A program made the position numbers and the translations under genes. The notes under the pieces were generated by a model. That model was not told the origin of the DNA, made no database searches, and saw only the letters and a list, made by a program, of their open reading frames with translations. Positions 23,901 to 36,057 of a DNA stretch of 64,000 nt are shown here, piece by piece. The stretch is from Leucocoprinus leucothites (Eukaryota > Basidiomycota > Agaricomycetes > Agaricales > Agaricaceae), in contig JAACJO010000011.1 of the NCBI GenBank assembly GCA_013368445.1, positions 372,001-436,000 of the forward strand. The letters run 5' to 3'. Within the stretch, counting starts at the first letter, position 1. The number at the start of each line of letters is the position of its first letter.

Positions 23901-25447
23901 ATGATAACCTCAGAGTGACCTATAAAGGAACATACGAAATCATCGGGATTGATGATACACTCTGTCCTGGATCCATTGTTTCTGGACAGGCGACTTATCA
24001 AGTCGATTGGATCCCTCGCCCTTCGGCCAAGCTTTCTTCCTCGACTGTCGCCCAATACGACTCTTACAATGGTTCCTACATCCTCCAACCGATCTGCGAG
24101 GGAGTCAATGACCATGTTGACCTCGACTTGACTGGTCGTCCGCCCTTCCAAATCATGTATAACATTGCTCAAGACAACGAAGCTGGAGGCACTAAACTTG
24201 TTGGCCAGCCTACATTCAACAGCATACAACCACACACAAGGTTCCAACTCCAAACCTCAACAGCTGGGCGCATGTATTATGAAGTCAAACAGGTCGGCGA
24301 TTCTGCTTATCCTCTCACAAAACACAGAGAAGCCGTCATTCCTCGCTCTGAGCGCTTGCTCTTTGAGCAACAAGTCATGCGACGACCCTCTGTCCGATTT
24401 AAGAACCGCAATAGGATGACTTATTGCCAGAACGATGCTCTCACACCTCTTGATCCCTCTTCGAGCGACGGTATCCTCATCTTCGAGGGTACACCGCCCT
24501 TTACTCTCGAGCTCACTGTTAAAGATATTGCCGCGAGTCACATCGAGTCCCGGAAAATTGAAGTTCACGATCATATCTGGCGGCTTTCCATACCCTCGTA
24601 TCAATTCAAGTCTATTGGTCCATACCTCGTGACCATTGAATCTGTTGCAGATTCTTCCAACTGTGCTCAGTCGGCGCTGGACCCTGTGTTTAGTACGATT
24701 TGGATCGATGTCGCTGAGACGGCTGCTATTATTCCTTTCGAGAGGAGGGAAGATGTATGTGTTGACGATACAGTCCAATTCCAGCTTGAAGGTATTCCTC
24801 CTTGGACTGTTGGGTGCGTCAATGTTCTTTTTCGGGTTTTAAACTGCCGATTGACTGGCTTGTGTGCGTGTGTTTTTATAGATATCGCATTGGCGTCAAA
24901 GCATACTCACAAGAAGTCAAAACCTCGCCATTCTCGTTGCTCACATCTCAGCCTGGAGAACTAGCCATCACCTCCATTGCACATCAGCAAAAGATGTGCA
25001 AGGCGACGGTTACAGACATCCGATACAAGGTCCATTCTCTGCCCTCTGCTCAAGTTGGTCATGGAAAACGTATCATCCAAGATATTCATGAAGGTTCGCA
25101 AGACAAGTGATTTACATTGATTTTGATATTGATTGTATCTATAGGCGACCAAGCAGAAATTGTCTTCAGTCTCATTGGAGAACCCCCCTTCACTTTCACC
25201 TATCAGCGTTCAGAACTTAGTCCCAAGAAGGGCGGCAAACCGGGCAAAGTTCTCGAAACCCATACAGTTTCTCGGGTCCAGAGTACAGAATACTCCATTT
25301 TCTCCGCGCTAGAAGGTGTGTTTCTATATGCTGGATACTTCTTGTGCTTACAATTTCGCCCTAGGCACATGGACCGTCACATCCATCTCCGACAGATATT
25401 GTAGATACCCACCACTCCAAACCGAGTTGGACGAAAAATCACGCTGA
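20986..25447 (+). CDS. POM152: Pore membrane nucleoporin Pom152
   Basis: This is an integral nuclear-pore protein of the lumenal ring. ATG 20986 gives a short cytosolic head (MTTSSPKKGVLQPKDKPLIP), then hydrophobic segments (KWIFVDFLLIVVLALLRI; ISLFLFAALFLDGLMFGGI). A large lumenal part follows, built of repeated Ig-like modules. Each module carries a Cys, a GDT/GD-type turn and a GxPP motif: LILHGNPPFRVFY, LDLTGRPPFQIMY, LIFEGTPPFTLEL, FQLEGIPPWTVG and FSLIGEPPFTFTY. About 11-13 exons are needed. The last exon begins at 25365 (GTWTVTSISDRYC) and ends with TGA 25445-25447. The acidic insert EEEDEYDEDEEDGND near 21850 lies between the membrane part and the first module. The family assignment is firm; a few small 5' and internal exon edges are less so. 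Confidence 0.9.
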
Positions 25448-25609
25448 TATGTTAATCTTGTTTTCTAACCTGCTCTGCATGCCATATAATATATTCTCAT
25501 GCCGCAATGTAATTCAAAATCACGTCTCAATAGAATGAACATCAAAATGATATATTTCTGTGACTTTTGGTCGCCCCAAATCCAGCTATTGCTATTTGAT
25601 ATAGTTCGT

Positions 25610-26895
25610 TCAAACCTGAGCAGAAGAAATGTAGAACCATTTCGAAACTGTAGAATCATATGAGGTGAAACGATCGGTGGAGGAATGCCCAAAAACGTAC
25701 TAGAAGGATCGATAGGAGCAGGAGGCTTCCTGGAATCGGGAGGCAAGCTGGCGTATGAGGGGTCGTCCCTCCTGACGAATCCAGGGGAGTTGGAAATGGT
25801 GATGTTACGGCTGTGAAAACATTAAGACAGGTACAGGGAAGACACGTTGAAGAGACTTACATGGAGAGATCGTATGTGGGGGTCTTAGCAGGAGTCTCGC
25901 CAGTGATCAAACGACGCCAGGCCTCATGGCACTCGTGAATGATTTCGGTGGCGTACTTCTTGTTCTTGGCCTCACCAGAGAAGGCGAAAGTGTTCTCTGG
26001 CTTTCCATCGGGAATCTTGTAAATCCTATTAGGAAGGTAGGAAATACAAACATCGTCAACAAACGCGCAATTTCGGATAGATATGAAATCGCATGAGAAG
26101 AACACTAGCCAAGGAAACTCTGCTTACCTGAACCATTCGTTGGTAGCACGAATCAAACCAGGGAGGTGCCTCTCAACGTCCTCAATGTCATTGAGCTTCG
26201 AAGCAAGGGGATCGGTAACATCAACGACGAGGACTTTCCAGTCGGTCTCGCCTTCATCGAGGAGTGCCATGATACCGAGGACCTTGACCTGCTTGACTTG
26301 ACCAACATAACCAACCTGCTCGCCAATCTCGCAGACATCAAGTGGGTCATTATCACCCTTTGCCTTGGTCTCTGCATGAGACTGGGAAGGGTCTTCCCAG
26401 GTCTAAATAGAAATTTAGTATCACAACTCCAAGAATATATGCATCACCAAGGACGCGTGTATGCATATACCCATACCTGAGGGAAAGCACCATAGTTCCA
26501 GATATATCCATGGTGGGGGAAACAATTCCTGACATAACGCAAGCGGCCCTTCTTAATGTCTTGTTTGATGGGGTTGAAAGGCTCTTCTTTCGAGATTTCG
26601 AGTTTAGCGTTGGTCCAGCGGGGAACCTCGACGACCATGTTGAGGATGCCATTGTTCTGGTCTGCAAAGAGGGGAACATCGTGCCAGGGAGATACGACGG
26701 ATCCGCTTTGCTCGATGAACACGCGGTGTTCTATGTGAGGAGTTAGTCATTAGATTTTTTTTACTCTGATAGGGTGATACATACCGAGCGTGTTAGGGGC
26801 ACCGATGAGGCGGGTGGTGTATTCTGCGTGTAGAGATGAGTGGTTAGTAAAGGATAGGGCAATGAAGGGAGGAGAATATGCTAACGGGAGGTCAT
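25610..26895 (-). CDS. IPP1: Soluble inorganic pyrophosphatase
   Basis: This enzyme hydrolyses pyrophosphate to phosphate with Mg2+. The start ATG 26895 begins a short first exon (MTS) joined to [12 protein letters not shown]. Family landmarks follow: [40 protein letters not shown], the metal-binding signature [26 protein letters not shown] and [19 protein letters not shown]. The last exon is reached by an intron whose acceptor lies near 25650. It restores the expected end [12 protein letters not shown] and stops at 25610-25612. Without this splice the frame runs on into an unrelated tail, so the spliced form is preferred. The first donor reads GTTAGC, which is unusual. Confidence 0.93.
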
Positions 26896-27449
26896 GGTGG
26901 TGGAGGGAGAAGAAAGGAGACGGATCTGTTGATGAAGACGCGATATGGGAGAATTGTTTGGTTGAACAGAAGTCATAGAACGATTACTTGTTCTAGCAGC
27001 GCACTGTTATTGGCCACTGATTAGAAATCGCATCATCGATAAAGACCTGGTCTTGGGGAAACCCTATCCCCTTCTTACCTTTGGTATCGCTTGCAGGCTG
27101 CCCCTCATCCGTACCCACCCGCTCATTCCTTATGTATGCAAGTCTCGTTTCTTCTCCCGGTTGTCGCGCGTCAAAGAAGCCGGTTTCCCGATAAATTAGT
27201 AGTACCCTTGGGTCAGTGGTATACGTGTCGTGTGAGCGTTCAAGCAATAAGCAATTAGTCTAGTAATGGTCGATAGAGCGTTCGTGCGAGTAGAGGATGT
27301 GCCCCAGCACGACGTGGGCAAAGTACAACTAAAATTTTGATGCGCTACGTCGTCGGTGGCACCCTGAGCGCGTTTATCCGCGGAGGAAGGGAAGCCTAGT
27401 GGCGGTGTTGATAAACATACTTTATCTTATCTTATCGTATACACAAAGT
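26896..27449. other. Intergenic region upstream of IPP1
   Basis: It holds the IPP1 promoter and the 3' end of GCP4. An 84-codon minus frame (26993-27247) has no ATG and no recognisable family. The rest shows nothing. Confidence 0.5.
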
Positions 27450-29683
27450 CTACACTATTCCACCTTCTGCAAGAATCTCTTCGTCTCCTTCACGCATTGG
27501 AGCTGCCTTTGGCGTGGAAAACTCTCCGTTGAAGTCCAGCCTCAACAGTAGTCTCTCAATGTGTCTCCGAGCTTCTGCCTCTGCACTACCGATATTCTTC
27601 AGTGTACCCTGAGCAAGTGACTGATTAGCGATACTGGCGTTGATCAATATTGACTTTGATGCATCTACTCCCGCTGAGAAGGGCTGCTGAGAAGTCGATA
27701 CTGTGAGCTGTTCGTAGAAGGATGCCAGGTGGTGACGCAGGGTCTGTAGCAAGGTAAGAACAACAGTTAGCTGTAAAATGACCAGACCTCACCTGATTTA
27801 GCTGGGATACAACTAGCCGTCGCTCCTGAACCAGGATCCCGACCTGCTCGCTCCCACCTCCCAAGCTACCCTCGAAAAGAAGAGCAGGAAGAACATCACC
27901 ACCCCATCTCTCAACCTGAGCCACAAATTGCTCAGACGACTCTAGAATGGAATGGATGGTTGACGTCAACGACGAGTTGTTCAATAGACAGCCACTCAAG
28001 AGTCTATCCAAATAAGCTGTATGGATGGTACGAAGGGAAGTAAAGTCAAGATAATCATCCCCTCCAGGTGTGCGTTGTGTTCCACTAGTCACAGCATCAA
28101 CTCCTTTGGAGAGTGTTTCCTTGAGCCTGCGAAACTCAACATCTACGACGTCAGTCATGATATAACCAAGGAGTGTGTCCAAGAACCACCCCATATCACG
28201 GACAATCCCCCATCCACACCTCAAAAGGTTCTTTCTTGCTTCAAGATCCTCGGCCGTACCTCCTTCACCCAAGCCAGTCCACCTTCGACGAGCACGTTGT
28301 GCATTGGATAAAGAAGTCCAACAGGTGTGTATGCGTGTATGCGTTTTACGTAGAGCGGATAAGAAACTGAACAGAGTGGAGTATGTGGTCAGATCAGTTT
28401 GTTCGAGGAAGAGATCAAGTGGCCAGGAAATGGTATATGACAAGAGGAGTGGCGTTCCAAGGAGATGTGAGTGAAAAAGGGATGGATCAGAGGTAGTAGA
28501 CGAGGCAAGGTTTGGTGAAACAAGTGAAGGTAGGAGTGGACGTAAGGGACCAGAGGGTAGGGAAAAACGGAGACGAGCGAGTGTTGGATCTTGCTGAGCA
28601 GTAGTTCCGAGGGAAGCACGAAGGAGAGCGAGGTTGAGATCTTGATCCCTGATCATGGATATTGGGCCCGATCGCATTGTGAGGCGAGAGACCTTGAGTC
28701 TTTCAATCTCCCGAATAAGGGAGAGACTGAACTCTCCGTTTCTCAAGAGGAAGTAGTCACCCCTAAGATGGTGTATAAGCACGAGAGTGCAGCATGCGTG
28801 GCGGTACATACAAGGAATTTACTGCGTCTTCTATATCTTGCCGAGTTAGGACATTCATCCACAACCATTCGCTAACATTGATTCGTATTTGTGCAATGAC
28901 ACGATCAAATGCATGCTGATCTTGTGGCAGTACCGACTCGAGCATATTGGTGTGTTCAGACGCGAGTGTCGTGGGGAGCTGCTTTTGCCATTTTGCGGCC
29001 TTGACTGTTGCTACAGCTCGACCGACATATTGAACAGAGTCGCGAGATTGTGGCGAAATACAAGATGGCATTGAGCCATCTACAAGAGCATAATCTTTGG
29101 ATGCAAGAGGGTCAGTAGGTGATATGGAGCCATGGACGATGAAGGCCGTCATCTGGGATCTCCAGACGCGTTGGACAGCACTTGATAGGCGCTCGAGGAT
29201 GTTTGCAATACGATGTACGCCCGTTCTCGAGCGTGATAGCAGGAGATCAATGAGTGGACCTGGTTTCCATTGCTTTTCTGCCTCGAGAAGATCGACCAGG
29301 TCAACGAGTGCAGCAAGTGGCGCGTCCCACTCGGAAAAGAGAGCGCGTATAGATGAGAGAGGGACGAAAGCGCCAGTAGCCACGAGGCTGGGATCACGCC
29401 TGAGGACCTTTGCCTCTGTCTCTACGACAAGGGCCTCATACTCGTCTCTGAGAATGAGACGAAGGGTTGCGCAGAGAGCACAGATATAACGCGACGGAGA
29501 CTTTGAGAGCCTAGTGCAAGCAGCCCTGATATGTCTGTAGCGGGCAGCGATCTGGGCGAGGGACTGGACGGCCTGCTGCTCTCCCGGGTGCAGAAGGGGT
29601 GCGAATGCAGGGTTAAGAGAGGCATCTTGCTGGAAGAGCGAAGAGCTGTGTCCGGCAAGGACGAGGAGGAGTTCAGCGATCAT
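27450..29683 (-). CDS. GCP4: Gamma-tubulin complex component 4 (Spc97/Spc98 family)
   Basis: This is a subunit of the gamma-tubulin ring complex that nucleates microtubules. Three exons are joined: 29683 to about 28813, then about 28765-27794 and 27745-27450. The N-terminus MIAELLLVLAGHSSSLF matches the GCP4 subtype. Spc97/98 landmarks follow: DAVNSL joined to GDYFLLRNGEFSLSLI, LGTPLLLSYTISWPLDLFL, then a C-terminal helical domain ending AEARRHIERLLLRLDFNGEF, again GCP4-like. GCP4 is usually a peripheral, complex-stabilising member rather than part of the minimal GCP2/GCP3 pair. Its start codon lies only 44 nt from the divergent TBC gene. Confidence 0.9.
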
Positions 29684-29727
29684 GTTGCAGTGTCACGCGT
29701 CTCACTTCAAAGTAATCACCCAGGCCC
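29684..29727. promoter_or_regulatory. 44-nt head-to-head interval between GCP4 and TBC start codons
   Basis: Only 44 nt separate the two ATG codons. The 5' UTRs must be very short or must overlap the opposite gene, and the core promoters may lie inside coding sequence. No TATA-like element is obvious. Confidence 0.4.
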
Positions 29728-31995
29728 ATGCCGTCAGCTTTCCAGAGCATGTCTGCCCAGAACTTACCCTTGGAAATTCCCATCCACCATGTCTCCGCCT
29801 TTAACACCGATGATAACGACGATGCCTTTGCTGTTACCGACGAGCCTGTTGGCCTTACATTCTCGCGGGATGCCATACGCGGGGAGGTCACTCGCAACCT
29901 TGAGGCCGCTTGGATAAACCACCAACCCAGGGAAACCTATCAAGAAACCAACGACTCGGTTTCGACTTTAGACATTAACGGCGATGCATACGGTTCTCCG
30001 GTAGAACCAGATCCACTAAGCGCAGACGAGTCTATACTTTCCGCAGAGTTTTCGCAAATATCACTTTCGAATTCAACCCATCTCGTTGCCAACCACACCG
30101 TGGACACAGATGATAATGGCGACCATGGCCAGTCAAATGCACCCTACCCAAACATCGTCATCGACGCCTCAGAAGAAGCGCCCACGCACAGGGTAACGTC
30201 AACTCTGGACCATGCCTCGACAACGCCTCCCTCTTCGCCCCCTAGATTCCCGCCCGCACCATCTACCCGCTCCTTACCTCCAGAAACCACGACTTCCTCA
30301 GCAGATCATGAACCAACAACATCTTCTGCTGCATCTATTCCCCCATTAACCGTTGCCACCAACACACACCGGTCATCCCTCTCCGATATTCCCCAGTCCA
30401 AGAATGGGCAAAACCCTACTAATCCGCCCTCCGGCCAACGGCAAGCACGGTTGAAAGGACCAAGTATGTTTGAGCAAGTCAGGAGCAAAACGCGCCCAAC
30501 GCACCTCCCTCCGAAACCCAAAGCTGAGGACAAGAAGCATCTCGCCGATTGGGAGAAAATGATGGGCCTCAGTCGTATCGCAGGTTAGTTTCCCTAGTTT
30601 GACCCTGCATAATTTGCTCTTACCATACTTTAACCAGCCGAAAAGAAACGAAAAGCTCTCAGCGAACGGCGTAACGCCCGTGAGCGACAGATTGAGGCGT
30701 CGATTTCAATTTGGGAAAAGGAGGTTATGCCAGATTGGCGGGTGGTGCATAAGAATCCACAAATACGGAGGCTCTGGTGGAAGGGCATACCAATCAAGCT
30801 TCGTGCATCCCTATGGGAAAGGGCGGTAGGTAATCCTCTAGCTCTGAGTAAAGGTAAGATGATAATACATAGACTGAATTCGAATATTCAACTTTCATTT
30901 CTATAGATCACTTCCGATCATGTTTAGCACGCGCAAAACGCGCTCTCTCTGCTAACCTCTTTCCGCAAACCACACTAGATCTCATAGAACAAGATATCCG
31001 CTCCACTCTCCCCTCACTCCGCCTCTTTCATCCCGAATTCGGACCCATGTACAGTGACCTCAAAGAAATGCTGTACGCATGGGCCGTTGCGAGAAGCGAT
31101 GAGGGCCTGGGATATACGTACGGCGTTGCCAAGATTGCAGGGATGATGTTGATCACTATGCCTATGCAGCAAGCCTTCAACGTCATGCGCAACCTCTTAG
31201 AACGACATTGCATGCGTAGCTTTTACGGAGGAGAGAGGTCGAAAGATGACGTAGGTGTTTCAACAGTCTACTTTACAGTGAGTTTGTGTGAAACGTTTTA
31301 ACCTATTTGATTCCAGGTAGAGGCATATTATAGGTTCGTACCTACCCAACAACGACAGACCTTTGGCTTAACGTCATTCATTCAACAGGATATTTGATAC
31401 TCTACTAGCCGATGGCATGCCCAAAAGTACGCTTCACTTTTTTCATTCCCTATGAAACAATCACATAAACCTTCGCTCACCTCTTCACTCAAGTCTATTT
31501 CAACTTTAAGCAACACCAAATATCACCAGCAGCCTACCTCTCTGATTGGCTCGTCACACTCTTTCTCGATCACCTCCCCTTTGAAGCATGTGCTCGAATA
31601 TGGGACGTGATAATGCTCGAGGGTGATTCTTTCCTCTATCGTGCCGCACTTGGCATATTGGCGGTGTTAGAACCTAGGCTATTCTTCCCTGATCGAACAG
31701 AGTTGCTTGAACTGCTACGGTACGTTCTCTTCACACACAACTCTAAGAAGCCATATTCCAATCACTGATGCACACGATATGGGTTCTCTACTTTGATTTG
31801 GAAATCACCTTTAGGGGCGAGAATAAAGCAGCCATGGAAGTAGCAAAGCGGGAAGGTGTAAGATTGGGAGGTGGGAAGTACGAGATTTACGGTGTAGATG
31901 AGGAGACATTGTGGGAGCGGATTGATGCGATGGAAGATTGGTGGAAGGAGAGTACATGGACACGATTGATTCAACGGGAACTACCCGACATTTAG
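29728..31995 (+). CDS. TBC-domain protein, TBC1D12/14-like, likely catalytically inactive
   Basis: Exons start 29728-30583, 30638-30853 and 30907-31250, followed by a short exon near 31317 and later exons ending at 31995. The first 280 residues are acidic and Ser/Pro-rich. The TBC domain begins KNPQIRRLWWKGIPIKLRASL and continues to SDWLVTLFLDHLPFEACARIW, with closest resemblance to the TBC1D12/14 subgroup. TBC domains normally act as RabGAPs through an Arg finger (IxxDxxR) and a Gln finger (YxQG). Here these sites read IEQDIRSTLP (Arg shifted by one, Ser at the finger position) and LGYTYG (Tyr in place of Gln), so ordinary GAP activity is unlikely. A Rab-binding scaffold role is more plausible. 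Confidence 0.87.
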
Positions 31996-34084
31996 CTGCA
32001 CCTGTACTCGGTCGGCGGTGGAGTCGGAATCAAGAGACCATGATTTTGTCCTTCTCGACTGTTGTTCCTGAACAGCCTGAGCGTACATGTGATGAATGGG
32101 GTTTGACGCCAGAGAAACTGCGTAGGTTGTTCGGATGGACTTGGTTACCTGGCATTGAAACGATATCAGCATCATGAATCATGATGAAATCATCCGTAGC
32201 CGTGAATAGCTGCGATTAACGCCACTCGAGATATGTCGGGAACTCAGGTGACAGAGGCTCGAGCCAGCCTAGAATAGGCCTGACGCTATTTTTAGCTTCC
32301 AGTACCAGTGAGTGGCCAAAAACTTGGCTAGGAAGCTGCGACGTTCTCTCTCAAGGGTGTCTTACAAACACTACAGCACGCAGTGATTCTTCATAGGCCC
32401 AACAAAGCATTGTCTATGCATTCTAAATGATGACAAGAGCTCCATATTTTTCCCGTGTCCCTACTGCGACTTTGGCGGACCATCGAGTACCACAATGATC
32501 TAGACCTTCAAAAGGCCTAGGACTGGACTGAAGACTAGAATTGTCATCGCAGCCTCTTCTCTCCATTCGTCTTATACGCTGCTCCTAGCGTCCATTGCGA
32601 TCTTGACATTGGAAGGACGAGACTCTCATCTAGAGCGTCCTATGCTCCGTCTAAACCATTCCCGAGCTGGGGCTGGCCAATCTCCCCGTAGACGTCCGGA
32701 TAACTCTGCTCCAAACCTCGCTGTTGTTCTCGAGGCTCTGTCATGAATTTCGAAACTCTTTCGTTGATATCTCTGAGGGGTGTATTTAAACGGAAGGATG
32801 TGACAAGCCTCTCCCATACTACCAATACCACATTCTCAACATGTATTACACTTTTCTCGCTCGTCGAAAGGTGTGTTATTCTCCATTCTCATTCGATCCC
32901 GTGTGCAGAAAAAGCTGAGTGTGGATAAACATTAGACTCTCGCATTATGGACCGGGATTGAAATGACTCTCTTCGGTCTGGCATATACACAGTACCAAGC
33001 CGCAAAGTAAGGTTATGGATTATATCTTTGTATGGGTTTTATTGAAGACTTTTTGATAATGCTAGAACTGAATCCAAAGTCCTTCGCCGCCAGATCACTT
33101 GACTCCCAGCCCACGACAGGTCCTTATCGAGTGCAGCAGTACTGCCGTCTAGTGGGTTGACGTTGGGTACAGTAATAGACCGGTCACGCGTACACCATCA
33201 CTCTCTTGTACAACGCAGATTTCTACGTCCCCTCTATGGAATTAAACCAAGTTTTTTGCTAAATACAATGCATGTATGGTAGATGGACATGTAAAAGTAT
33301 TATTTAAAGTATATCCACCCCCGTTAGAGGCGGTGTAGAGGTTTTTGTACGTTTTTCCAAAGCTCTTGAATTTAAGATTGAACGTTTTCTCATCTGCTGC
33401 CTGACTTAGGAGCAAGGTCTTGAGTATAAAACGTGCATACATAATAAAACACTGCACAAACAAAATTTGGTGCTTATTGAACATGAATTGCATTGCCCAA
33501 GACAATACTTCGGGTTCAGAGAATGTCTCAATGGCGGACCGTGACAGAGCGCGACAACAGCTATCCATTAAAGACTAGTTATGGAATAAGACACCATCAG
33601 TGATTGTTACAACGTCCACTTACTGTACATTGTGACAGCAACATGGGTCACGCTGTCCAAGTGACTCGAAATGTTCCAAAAAGCACTTGTCGAACGGTTT
33701 GAAGTCCTGACACACCATAACCAGAGATATTCCCTTAAAAACTGTTGTAGTCGTTAGGTAACATGCTATTCTAGATATTATATTTTTCTTGTGAATTTTC
33801 TGCGTGCCATGAAGCCGCAGCGACCTTTACACTAATTTGGCGTACACCAGAACGGTCTATTACTGTATGAACCATTCGGACAGTGGACCTGCCGTACCTC
33901 CTCGGAATACTCACTTCTTCGAAGACGGGGAGGAACATAGACATATGGACTCAGCTGCTCGCGAGAGATTGATTTTCCTTTCCTACTCTATAATACCAAT
34001 TTACTGTATTTTTAGTTCGCGCTCCGTCCGAAAGATCTACCACTGTGTGCAAAGCTCCATATCCAACTCTGATAATACAGCCGA
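31996..34084. other. 2.1-kb region without recognisable gene
   Basis: The TBC gene (plus) and the acyltransferase gene (minus) converge here. Only short frames occur. The longest is a 108-codon minus frame at 33242-33568 without family resemblance. I saw no terminal repeats, transposase motifs or reverse-transcriptase motifs by eye. Confidence 0.45.
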
Positions 34085-36057
34085 CTACAAAAGATCGTCA
34101 ATAGCGGAGAGAACGTTGCTCCAGTATTGATTGATGACCTCTTTATCAAAACCATTCTCGTCGTAACCCAAACTGACCCACAGCTTCCCAACAAACGTGT
34201 ACCCAAACAGTAGCATACCACCAGAACGTTGACGAGAACCGGTCGTCAGAGTATGCAGTTTAATCCTTGGGAATTCTGCATGCTTGTAAATTCCATCCAG
34301 ATTACCCAATAGGGACAACCCGATCAAAGCCGTCGAGGGAGCCTTGCTCGGAGGAACAAGAGATTCCGGAACTGGCGTATTCTCGACGGATGGGGAGGGT
34401 GGAGGAGGGGTCGGTGAAACGACACCAGCAGCTTTGTCATCATCCTCCTTGGCCCAGGTGCGAGCTCTCGTCCCTCTTTCGCGTGCCATTTCGATTGAAC
34501 GTGATACAATCAATGGGTGCTTTGCAACATCTGCACATTGTTTCTTTGCTGACCGCGCTCTGTGCCAGAAAGTAGAACTGATGTCACCGGACTGAGGTAG
34601 GAACGCCGGAAGGACGACATTGAAGTAGCTGATGGCGATGAACCAGTAAGAATTGCTGAGTGCCTTTTCGGCTCTGATGTTTGGACGAAGGTTGAGAGCT
34701 GTGTACATCATGCTGCATAAATCTCAGTATATGGGGTCCGGGGTTCTAGCACGTGCAAGGACTCACACAGGAAGCTCCCAGTTTTGTTTACGTGTTCTAG
34801 CCCAAGCAATGCTGCAGATGGCAAAGAGAGCGCTTGAGATGGAAACACCATTAGCCTTGCAGCTCTGAAGAATAGTTTTGGTACGAGCAGGGTCAAATGA
34901 CGCTGTTGGTACGATTGTGCGGCGGGGTTGGCCGGATTTTCTGGGTAAACTGTGCCCACCCTAAATTATTGACTAAGACGGTTATGATGTGAGATCTCAG
35001 TCTGAGTCTCACCAAGAGCTTGCGTTGGTTCAGCTTGAAATCAATCTTAGATGCTGCTTTGAAGAATTTGCTCTGAGGAAGAAGGGGTAGCTGGTCTTCG
35101 ACAGAGTTTGGGAGCAATGGACTCTGTGGCACCAGAATGAATATAAAGTATACTAATAAATCAAAGCTGACAATACCTTCGCGCTATCCAAGTGAAGGCG
35201 CTTGAATTCTTGCTCCAGAAGAACCCTCAGTTCAGCTTCGTCCAAGCAACTGCCAAGGAGACCGAAAAACTCGTTCGCGAAGGTGTGTAGGGCCATTCCG
35301 TCTCCGATCCAATGTGCAGCACATATAAGGAGGTCAAAGTTTTGTTCAGGGCTCTCGCTTTCTGTGCCATTTTGAGGTGCAGGTGTGGGTCGTGATGAAA
35401 GAATGAGGTAAGAAAGTCGTTTGTTAGAAAGTGTTCTTTCCCCGTTCAAGTAACTATCAATGAGTTCTGTGTTGCGTCAATCGAGAATTGTAAACGGGAA
35501 AGGTGCTAAGTACTTACCGTCTTTGGTCTGAGAACGAAATTCTAGATTTTTCTGAGCAGATTGCAATATATCCTCTGGACTCCTGGGATGGTCACAGCTG
35601 AAGAGCAACATATTAACATGAAGACTTGCATGGTAAGTATTATATTATCTTACACAAAACGAATGTCAGCATAAGCATTCATTTCTACCCGGGCGGCCAA
35701 TAGAGGGTGTCGCACACGAAGGATCGACCAAATAAGAGACATCCGAGAGTGAGCCACAAGCTTTGGGCAAGCATTGAAGCCTAGGTGAAGGTACCTGTTA
35801 CAAGCATTAGCGAGGCCGGTATTGTAACTAGATTAGGGTGCGCACATGTCGTTCACTCCACTCTCGCGCGAAGGGAGGTAGTAGGACGCCTCTGTATCTC
35901 CAAGCGTTCGTTCGGATTGCGTACCATCCACGTTGTTCAGATCCAGAGCATTAACCATTGTTTCAATCCCAGCCACTTGTTCTCGAGGCAATGTGTTAAA
36001 AGCTATATCAGGTAGGTAGCTGAGGAGACAAGGTGAGCTCGAAGGCGAATTATCCAT
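34085..36057 (-). CDS. CAT-like (condensation-type) acyltransferase
   Basis: About six exons join from ATG 36057 (MDNSPSSSPCLLSYLPDIAF). Conserved pieces include YYLPSRESGVNDM joined to YLHLGFNACPKLVAHSR, then the active-site region LLICAAHWIGDGMALHTFAN. That matches the HxxxDG core of the CoA-dependent CAT/condensation superfamily, with Ala in place of the first of the two usual histidines. The back half has SGQPRRTIVPTASFDPARTK and the C-terminal GKLWVSLGYDENGF. Fungal relatives acylate alcohols or secondary metabolites. The substrate cannot be read here, and no biosynthetic partner gene is adjacent. The upstream in-frame extension to 36408 lacks family features, so 36057 is preferred. Confidence 0.75.

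Noticed and set aside
24257..24778. 173-codon minus frame
   Set aside because: It is a shadow of a POM152 exon that carries clear Ig-like module motifs on the plus strand.
26993..27247. 84-codon minus-strand frame upstream of IPP1
   Set aside because: It has no ATG (starts at TTG), no nearby acceptor to make it an exon, and no recognisable domain.
33242..33568. 108-codon minus frame in the gene-poor region
   Set aside because: No domain, signal or splice context supports it, and the composition is AT-rich and irregular.
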